Shown here piece after piece: positions 58,253 through 64,000 of a stretch of 64,000 bases of DNA (position 1 is the first letter of the stretch; the number at the start of each line of letters is the position of its first letter). Source of the stretch: Streptomyces griseicoloratus (GTDB lineage: Bacteria; Actinomycetota; Actinomycetes; Streptomycetales; Streptomycetaceae); assembly GCF_014534645.1 (NCBI RefSeq), contig NZ_JACVQF010000224.1, positions 1 through 64,000 of the forward strand. The letters are read 5' to 3'. A program made the translations under genes and the position numbers. Under the pieces are notes generated by a model. That model was not told where the DNA came from. It made no database searches and worked only from the letters and a program-made list of their open reading frames with translations.

Positions 58253-60184
58253 GTGCCGCTGCTGACCCGCATCACGGGACCGCGCGATCTGGACCGGCTC
58301 AGCCTGGAGGAGCTGGACCAGCTGGCGGGGGAGATCCGTGGCTTCCTCGTCGAGGCCGTGTCCAAGACCGGCGGCCACCTCGGTCCGAACCTCGGTGTGG
58401 TGGAGCTCACCATCGCCCTGCACCGCGTGTTCGACTCGCCCAGGGACAAGGTGCTCTGGGACACCGGCCACCAGTCCTACGTGCACAAGCTGCTCACCGG
58501 CCGCCAGGACTTCTCGAAGCTGAAGATGAAGGGCGGCCTGTCCGGCTACCCCTCGCAGGCCGAGTCCGAGCACGACGTGATCGAGAACAGCCACGCCTCC
58601 ACCGTCCTCGGCTGGGCCGACGGCATCGCCAAGGCCAACGAGATCCTGCACCGGGACCGCCACGTCGTCGCGGTCATCGGCGACGGCGCCCTCACCGGCG
58701 GCATGGCCTGGGAGGCGCTGAACAACATCGCCGCCGCCAAGGACCGCCCGCTCGTCATCGTCGTCAACGACAACGAGCGCTCCTACGCCCCCACCATCGG
58801 CGGCCTCGCCAACCACCTGGCGACCCTGCGCACCACCGACGGCTACGAGCGTTTCCTGGCCCGCACCAAGGAGGTCCTGGAGCGCACCCCGGTCGTCGGC
58901 CGCCCGCTGTACGACACGCTGCACGGCGCCAAGAAGGGCCTGAAGGACTTCATCGCCCCGCAGGGCATGTTCGAGGACCTGGGCCTCAAGTACGTCGGCC
59001 CGATCGACGGCCACGACATCGAGGCCCTGGAGTCCGCCCTCGCCCGCGCCAAGCGCTTCGGCGGCCCGGTCATCGTGCACTGCCTCACCGAGAAGGGCCG
59101 CGGCTACCAGCCCGCCCTCCAGGACGAGGCCGACCGCTTCCACGCCGTCGGCAAGATCCACCCCGACACCGGTCTGCCGATCTCCACCTCCGGCGCCGAC
59201 TGGACGTCCGTCTTCGGCGACGAGATGGTCAGGCTCGGCGAGGAGCGCGAGGACATCGTCGCCATCACCGCCGCCATGCTCCAGCCGGTCGGCCTCGACA
59301 AGTTCGCCAAGAGGTTCCCCGAGCGGGTCTACGACGTCGGCATCGCCGAGCAGCACGGCGCCGTCTCCGCGGCGGGCCTCGCCCACGGCGGACTGCACCC
59401 GGTCTTCGCCGTCTACGCCACCTTCCTCAACCGCGCCTTCGACCAGGTGCTGATGGACGTGGCCCTGCACAAGTGCGGCGTGACGTTCGTGCTGGACCGG
59501 GCCGGCATCACCGGCACCGACGGCGCCTCCCACAACGGCATGTGGGACATGTCGATCCTCCAGGTCGTCCCCGGCCTGAGGCTCGCCGCCCCGCGCGACG
59601 CCGACCAGGTGCGCGCCCAGCTCCGCGAGGCCGTGGCGGTGGACGACGCGCCGACCGTGGTGCGCTTCTCCAAGGGCGCGGTCGGCCCCGCCGTCCCCGC
59701 CGTCGGCCGTGTCGGCGGCATGGACGTGCTGCGCGCGCCCGGCACCGAGAAGCCGGACGTCCTGCTGGTCTCCGTCGGCGCGCTCGCCCCGATGTGCCTG
59801 GAGATCGCCGGCCTGCTGGACAAGCAGGGCATCTCCACCACCGTCGTCGACCCCCGCTGGGTCAAGCCCGTCGACGAGGCCATGGCCCCGCTCGCCGAGC
59901 GGCACCGTGTGGTCGTCACCGTCGAGGACAACTCCCGCGTCGGCGGCGTCGGCTCCGCCGTCGCCCAGGCCCTGCGGGACGCGGGCGTCGACGTACCGCT
60001 GCGCGACTTCGGCATCCCGCCGCGCTTCCTCGACCACGCCTCCCGCGCCGAGGTGCTGGCCGAGATCGGGCTCACCGCTCCCGACATCGCCCGTCAGGTC
60101 ACCGGCCTGGTCGCGCGGCTCGACGGCGCCCGCTACGAGCGCCCGGGCGCCGACGTGGACTCGGTGGAGGCCGCGCGCGACTGA
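58253..60184 (+). CDS. dxs: 1-deoxy-D-xylulose-5-phosphate synthase
   Basis: A 643-residue thiamine-diphosphate enzyme that condenses pyruvate and glyceraldehyde 3-phosphate, the first step of the MEP isoprenoid pathway. Motifs: [17 protein letters not shown] near residue 43, ThDP/Mg2+ motif [16 protein letters not shown] near 142, and the second-domain block [18 protein letters not shown] near 417, with [15 protein letters not shown] near 365. GTG 58253 has AAGGAGG 5 bases upstream. Length and motifs are complete. Streptomyces usually carry two dxs genes; by position this matches the SCO6013 copy as recalled. Confidence 0.97.
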   Translation: MPLLTRITGPRDLDRLSLEELDQLAGEIRGFLVEAVSKTGGHLGPNLGVVELTIALHRVFDSPRDKVLWDTGHQSYVHKLLTGRQDFSKLKMKGGLSGYPSQAESEHDVIENSHASTVLGWADGIAKANEILHRDRHVVAVIGDGALTGGMAWEALNNIAAAKDRPLVIVVNDNERSYAPTIGGLANHLATLRTTDGYERFLARTKEVLERTPVVGRPLYDTLHGAKKGLKDFIAPQGMFEDLGLKYVGPIDGHDIEALESALARAKRFGGPVIVHCLTEKGRGYQPALQDEADRFHAVGKIHPDTGLPISTSGADWTSVFGDEMVRLGEEREDIVAITAAMLQPVGLDKFAKRFPERVYDVGIAEQHGAVSAAGLAHGGLHPVFAVYATFLNRAFDQVLMDVALHKCGVTFVLDRAGITGTDGASHNGMWDMSILQVVPGLRLAAPRDADQVRAQLREAVAVDDAPTVVRFSKGAVGPAVPAVGRVGGMDVLRAPGTEKPDVLLVSVGALAPMCLEIAGLLDKQGISTTVVDPRWVKPVDEAMAPLAERHRVVVTVEDNSRVGGVGSAVAQALRDAGVDVPLRDFGIPPRFLDHASRAEVLAEIGLTAPDIARQVTGLVARLDGARYERPGADVDSVEAARD

Positions 60185-60193
60185 CGTACCGCC

Positions 60194-60239
60194 GATGGGC
60201 CGGTCTCTCCACTCGTCCCAGTGGGGAAACCGGCCCATC
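60194..60239. terminator. Hairpin after dxs
   Basis: 11-bp perfect inverted repeat GATGGGCCGGT / ACCGGCCCATC with a 24-base loop that contains further CTCC/GGGG pairing, 9 bases after the dxs stop. No U-tract. Confidence 0.75.
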
Positions 60240-60319
60240 CGCGTGATTCCACCCACGCCGGGGCATACGCACTAGGCCCCCTCTCGATCATGTCGAGGAC
60301 GACAAGCGTGGGAGGACCC

Positions 60320-61843
60320 GTGAGCAGCACCCTCTTCAGGACCAAGAAGGTCGAGCAGTCCATCCGGGACACCGAGGAACCGGAGCACGCGCTCAAGAAA
60401 TCCCTGTCCGCGCTGGACCTGACCGTCTTCGGCGTCGGCGTCATCATCGGCACGGGCATCTTCGTACTGACGGGCACCGTCGCGAAGAACAACGCCGGCC
60501 CCGCCGTCGCCCTCTCCTTCGTCGTCGCCGGCGTCGTCTGCGCCCTGGCCGCGCTGTGCTACGCGGAGTTCGCCTCGACGGTCCCGGTGGCCGGCTCCGC
60601 CTACACCTTCTCCTACGCCTCGCTCGGTGAGCTGCCCGCCTGGATCATCGGCTGGGACCTGGTCCTGGAGTTCGCGCTCGGCACCGCGGTGGTCGCGGTC
60701 GGCTGGTCGGGCTACATCCGTTCGCTGATGAGCAACGCCGGCTGGCAGATGCCCGAGGCGCTCGGCGGCAGGGAGGGCGCCGACAGCTTCGGCTTCGACA
60801 TCCTCGCCGCCGTCCTGGTGCTGCTCCTCACCGCCATCCTTGTCCTCGGCATGAAGCTGTCGGCGCGCATCACCTCTGTCGTGGTCGCCGTGAAGGTGGC
60901 GGTCGTCCTCATCGTCATCGTCGCGGGAGCGTTCTTCGTCGACGGCGCCAACTACGACCCCTTCATCCCGGAGTCCAAGCCGGTGGAGGCGGGCGGTGGT
61001 CTGCACGCGCCGCTGATCCAGCTGATGTTCGGGTGGGCGCCGGCCAACTTCGGCGTGATGGGCATCTTCACCGCCGCGTCCGTCGTCTTCTTCGCCTTCA
61101 TCGGCTTCGACATCGTCGCCACGGCCGCCGAGGAGACCAAGAACCCGCAGCGCGACATGCCCCGGGGCATCCTCGGCTCGCTGTTCATCTGCACCGCTCT
61201 GTACGTCGCCGTGTCGATCGTCGTCACCGGCATGCAGCACTACAGCCAACTGTCCGTCGACGCCCCGCTCGCCGACGCGTTCAAGGCCACCGGGCACCCC
61301 TTCTACGCCGGTGTGATCAGCTTCGGCGCCGCCGTCGGCCTGACCACGGTGTGCATGATCCTGCTGCTCGGCCAGACCCGGGTGTTCTTCGCGATGAGCC
61401 GCGACGGACTGCTGCCCCGCTTCTTCTCCGTCGTCCACCCGAAGTTCAAGACCCCGTACCGGCCGACCATCCTGCTCGGCGTGATCATCGCGATCGTCGC
61501 GGGCTTCACCAGTCTGAGTGAACTCGCCGAGCTGGTGAACATCGGCACGCTGTTCGCCTTCGTCATCGTCGCGATCAGCGTGATCATCCTCCGCCGTACC
61601 CGCCCCGACCTGCCCCGCGCCTTCCGCACCCCCTTGGTGCCGCTGCTCCCGATCGTGTCGGTGGCGGCCTCGCTGTGGCTGATGCTGAACCTGCCCGCCG
61701 AGACCTGGGTGCGGTTCGCGGTGTGGATGGCGATCGGCATCGTCGTCTACTTCCTCTACGGCCGTACCCACAGCCGTCTGGCGCGCGGTGAGGAAGAGGC
61801 CGGGGCGACCCTGGCCCATCCGGCGGACGGCGACTCCCAGTAG
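60320..61843 (+). CDS. APC-superfamily amino acid permease
   Basis: A 507-residue transporter with about 12 helices, CAT-like: LTVFGVGVIIGTGIFVLTGTV near residue 35, VPVAGSAYTFSYASLGELPAW near 92 and FAFIGFDIVATAAEETKNPQRD near 258. It resembles the permease at 12091 in architecture but has an additional external loop near residue 150-165 (EALGGREGADSFG) and a longer C terminus. GTG 60320 has GGGAGG just upstream; in-frame ATG 60290 lacks a ribosome site. Substrate is unknown, probably a basic amino acid. Confidence 0.87.
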   Translation: MSSTLFRTKKVEQSIRDTEEPEHALKKSLSALDLTVFGVGVIIGTGIFVLTGTVAKNNAGPAVALSFVVAGVVCALAALCYAEFASTVPVAGSAYTFSYASLGELPAWIIGWDLVLEFALGTAVVAVGWSGYIRSLMSNAGWQMPEALGGREGADSFGFDILAAVLVLLLTAILVLGMKLSARITSVVVAVKVAVVLIVIVAGAFFVDGANYDPFIPESKPVEAGGGLHAPLIQLMFGWAPANFGVMGIFTAASVVFFAFIGFDIVATAAEETKNPQRDMPRGILGSLFICTALYVAVSIVVTGMQHYSQLSVDAPLADAFKATGHPFYAGVISFGAAVGLTTVCMILLLGQTRVFFAMSRDGLLPRFFSVVHPKFKTPYRPTILLGVIIAIVAGFTSLSELAELVNIGTLFAFVIVAISVIILRRTRPDLPRAFRTPLVPLLPIVSVAASLWLMLNLPAETWVRFAVWMAIGIVVYFLYGRTHSRLARGEEEAGATLAHPADGDSQ

Positions 61844-61923
61844 CCGTCACCGCTCACCGATAGCAGCCGTCCGCCCTTTATGCCCCTTTGGACGGCAAGT
61901 GCGGAGCCGGATAACGTCTGCGC

Positions 61924-63393
61924 ATGCTCGCCGGGACCGTCGTACCGTCACGCACCGTATCCGGGCCCGGTGCCGGTGCCGGTGCCGGTGCGGGCGCCGG
62001 TGCGGGCTACTGGACGCGCCTGCTGCCGCTGCTCGCGGCCCTGGCCTGCGTCACCCGCGCCCCCTCCTTCGCACGTCCGCTGTGGAACCCCGACGAGGGC
62101 TATCTCGCCGTACAGGCCGGCATGCTGGCCCACGGCGGCGAGCTGTACGAGACGGTCGTCGACCGCAAGCCGCCGCTGGTGCCGTGGCTGTACCAGGCCG
62201 TGTTCGCGGTGGCCGGCCCCGACTCCCTGACGTATGTGCGGATCCTCGCGGTCCTCGCCCAGCTCGCCACCGCCGCGCTGCTCGCCTCCCTCGCCCGGCG
62301 CCGCTGGGGCGACCGCGCGGGGCGCACGGCCGGGGTGCTGTACCTGCTGATCTCCGTCGGACTCAACCCCGAGGACGCGCAGGCGGCCACGTTCGAGGTG
62401 TTCATACTGCCAGGCACGGCGGCCGCCATGTGGTGCGCCGACCGCCGCCGCTGGGGCGCGGCCGGTCTCGCCGCCGGCTGCGCCTTCCTGGCCAAACAGA
62501 CCGGCGGCGCGGTCCTGCTGCCGGTGCTGTGGCTGTGCGGCGCCCGGCGGGGCGGACTGCTGCGGCTGGGCGCGGGGGCGGCGGCGCCGGTCCTGGGCGC
62601 GGCCCTCGCCACCGACCCGGCGGGTTTCCTCTTCTGGACGGTCACGGGATCGGGCACCTACGCCTCTTTCAGCGGCTCCGTGCTCCATGTCGCGGGCCGG
62701 GCCCTGGCCAACGCGACGATCCTCGCCGTCGCCTGCGCGGGCCTCGTCCCCGCCGTCCTGCACAACCGGCGCGCCGCCCGCACCGGCACGGCCGACCTGT
62801 GGCTGTGGCTCGCCGCCTCGGCCGGGGCGGTCACGGTGGGCCTGCACTTCTTCGGCCACTACTACCTGCAACTCCTGCCGCCCCTGGCCCTGCTGGCCAC
62901 GGCCGCGCTGCGCGCGCTGCCCCCGGGCCGCCTGGCCGGCCCGCTCCTCGCCACGGCCTGCTGCTGCGCACTGTTCCTGACCTGGGGCCTGCTCGCGCCG
63001 CGCGCCGAACTCGACCACGCCCGCCGCGTCGCGGACGCCGCCGCCCGCCGCACCGGCCCGGGCGACCGGGTCCTGTTCTGGGGCATGCACCCCGAGGCGT
63101 ACTGGTTCGCCGGCCGCGCCCCGGCCAGCCGCTACCTCACCGCGGGCCTCCTCACCAACTACAGCGGGGGCCGCGACGGCACCAGGACCGGGGAGCCGTA
63201 CGCCGTCGAGGGCGGCTGGAGAACCTTCCGCGAGGAACTGGCCACGCACCCGCCGGCCCTGATCGTCGACGACTCCCGCGGCAAACCGTACGCCCCGGAA
63301 CGGCTACCGAGCCTGCACCGCCTGCTGGCGGCGGGCTACGAGGAGGCGGGCACGGTGGACGGGGCGGTGCTGTATGCGCGGGAGGGGAGGTAG
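61924..63393 (+). CDS. Polytopic GT-C type glycosyltransferase
   Basis: A 489-residue membrane protein with eight or more helices and a C-terminal extracytoplasmic segment of about 110 residues. The first external loop has the acidic pair in WNPDEGYLAVQAGMLAHGG near residue 58, followed by YETVVDRKPPLVPWLYQ, the arrangement of ArnT/PMT-type lipid-linked sugar transferases. A glycine/alanine dipeptide run (residues about 16-28, from a GGTGCC hexanucleotide repeat) lies before the first helix. It would transfer a sugar from a polyprenyl phosphate outside the membrane; donor and acceptor are unknown. Stands alone. Confidence 0.82.
   Translation: MLAGTVVPSRTVSGPGAGAGAGAGAGAGYWTRLLPLLAALACVTRAPSFARPLWNPDEGYLAVQAGMLAHGGELYETVVDRKPPLVPWLYQAVFAVAGPDSLTYVRILAVLAQLATAALLASLARRRWGDRAGRTAGVLYLLISVGLNPEDAQAATFEVFILPGTAAAMWCADRRRWGAAGLAAGCAFLAKQTGGAVLLPVLWLCGARRGGLLRLGAGAAAPVLGAALATDPAGFLFWTVTGSGTYASFSGSVLHVAGRALANATILAVACAGLVPAVLHNRRAARTGTADLWLWLAASAGAVTVGLHFFGHYYLQLLPPLALLATAALRALPPGRLAGPLLATACCCALFLTWGLLAPRAELDHARRVADAAARRTGPGDRVLFWGMHPEAYWFAGRAPASRYLTAGLLTNYSGGRDGTRTGEPYAVEGGWRTFREELATHPPALIVDDSRGKPYAPERLPSLHRLLAAGYEEAGTVDGAVLYAREGR
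61970..62007 (+). repeat. GGTGCC-type hexanucleotide repeat in the glycosyltransferase start
   Basis: About six tandem copies of a GGTGCC/GGTGCG unit coding for alternating Gly-Ala. Because the unit is six bases, copy-number change would add or remove dipeptides without breaking the frame. Confidence 0.75.
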
Positions 63394-63870
63394 GGCGCGG
63401 CAGGGACCGGGGTGGACCGTGCCGGGCGGGGGCTGGGGCCTGCCTTGCGGGGCCGGCTTGGGGCAGTCGGGGCCGGGGGCCTGCCGTGCGGGGTTGCTTG
63501 GGGCAGGTGGGGCTGGGGCGCCGGATCGTTCGGGGGTTGGTCCGGGGTGGGTTGGGGTGCCTGCCCTCGCGGTGGTCTGGGGCAGGTGGCTCGGGGCGGA
63601 TCGCTCGCGGCTGGTCCGCGGCGGGTTTGGGGTGCCTTGCCGTGCGGGGGTGGCTTGGGGCGGTGGGGCTCGGGGTGCCGGATCGTCTGGGGCCGGTTCG
63701 GGGTGGGGCTTGGTGCCGGATCGTTCTGGGCTGGTCCGGGCGGGCTCGGGGTGCCGAACCGCTCGGGGCCGGCCCGGGGTTGCGGCTGCGGTTGTGGGCG
63801 TCTGCCGGCCGGGGCCGGTCCGGACGCGGCGTCGGTCGCTGAGGCCGGACGCCGGGGCGCGCGCCCGAGG
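63394..63870. repeat. G-rich degenerate tandem repeat field
   Basis: About 470 bases between the glycosyltransferase and the last gene, extremely G-rich on the plus strand (many GGGG runs) and poor in A. Recurring words are GGGGTGCCGGATCGTTC, GGTCCGGGGTGGG, TGCCGTGCGGGG and CTTGGGGCAG, at spacings of roughly 40 and 80 bases. No credible gene. Strong potential for G-quadruplexes in the plus strand. It looks like a decayed satellite. Confidence 0.7.
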
Positions 63871-64000
63871 TCAGGCCGGGCGGACCGTTCGCGGTCCCGT
63901 CACCTGCGCGCCCAGCTCCGTCACCCGGCGCCGCAGCTCCCGGTCGGCCGTCACCACCAGGACGGGGCGGTCGCCGGCCCCGGCGACCAGACCGACCATG
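63871..64000 (-). CDS. 3' end of a gene cut by the window edge (NYN/PIN-like nuclease fold suspected)
   Basis: 42 codons plus stop are visible on the minus strand, continuing beyond 64000. The C-terminal sequence contains DRPVLVVTADRELRRRVTEL and GAQVTGPRTVRPA. The VVTADRELRRR pattern, an Asp-bearing strand end then a basic helix, resembles the end of NYN/PIN-domain proteins in Streptomyces. Too little is present for a firm call. Confidence 0.55.
   Translation of the reverse strand, partial: MVGLVAGAGDRPVLVVTADRELRRRVTELGAQVTGPRTVRPA

Noticed and set aside
61788-63842. Plus-strand open frame of about 680 codons overlapping the permease end, glycosyltransferase and G-rich repeats
   Set aside because: Arg/Pro/Gly-rich shadow. 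The membrane-protein frame 61924-63393 is the coding one.
63394-63870. CRISPR array in the repeat-rich segment
   Set aside because: Units are degenerate, differ in spacing and have no unique spacers; no cas genes are nearby.

Overview
The window is a piece of a Streptomyces chromosome. GC content is very high in every gene, third codon positions are almost all G or C, GTG starts are common, GGAGG-type ribosome sites are strong, and the families (Hen1/Pnkp RNA repair, DUF6099, DUF2637, NgcEFG, Rok7B7, XRE-MurA) are typical of the genus. The order XRE-MurA, aconitase, ngcEFG, rok7B7, xylFGH, dxs matches what I recall of the S. coelicolor SCO5998-SCO6013 region. That synteny is from memory and was not searched. 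I saw no tRNA, rRNA, CRISPR array, insertion sequence or phage gene.

Layout. 0.3-3.5 kb: an ABC-like ATPase overlapping a MazG-like pyrophosphohydrolase, a DUF6099 protein and an F420-type oxidoreductase. 3.7-7.7 kb: a two-gene RNA-repair operon, hen1-pnkp. 7.9-9.3 kb: a CPA2 antiporter. 9.7-13.5 kb: arginine deiminase, ornithine carbamoyltransferase and a cationic amino acid permease. 13.5-14.1 kb: an RsbW-like ATP-binding protein. 14.2-23.0 kb: an aromatic acyl-CoA cluster (crotonase, FAD monooxygenase fused to an Old Yellow Enzyme domain, PaaX-type regulator, aryl-CoA ligase, acyl-CoA dehydrogenase, Rid protein) that looks like an aerobic 2-aminobenzoate or salicylate pathway. 23.2-25.5 kb: a DUF6299 secreted protein and a secreted mannanase. 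25.5-31.4 kb: two small membrane/hypothetical genes, a double VOC protein, an XRE-MurA fusion, and an MFS pump with its TetR. 31.7-34.4 kb: aconitase.

34.5-49.4 kb is a hemicellulose island: acetylxylan esterase, an LplB/LplC-type ABC importer with lipoprotein, GH39 xylosidase, DUF624 protein, a broken GH42 beta-galactosidase, GH67 alpha-glucuronidase, a small secreted protein and a large secreted GH92 mannosidase. 49.8-58.1 kb holds two further sugar importers, NgcEFG (chitobiose/GlcNAc type) and XylFGH (xylose type), flanking the ROK regulator Rok7B7. The window ends with dxs, an APC permease, a polytopic glycosyltransferase, a G-rich degenerate repeat field and the 3' end of a minus-strand gene cut by the edge.

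How the parts fit. Extracellular enzymes cut mannan, xylan and high-mannose glycans, and binding-protein importers bring the oligosaccharides in. Neither the LplBC-type nor the NgcEFG cluster has its own ATPase, so a shared one such as MsiK is expected. Likely operators are visible: CGAAAGTTTCG for the xylan importer, a dre-like site for ngcE, a LacI-type palindrome for GH92, and a GTGAC-N4-GTCAC element repeated at both promoters of the aromatic cluster.

Most worth follow-up: an ATCTC-N6-GAGAT palindrome shared by the XRE-MurA gene and aconitase; a repetitive Gly/Pro-rich insert of about 147 residues inside the acyl-CoA dehydrogenase; the Rid protein in the same operon that lacks the catalytic arginine; and the decayed GH42 gene inside an otherwise intact xylan locus.
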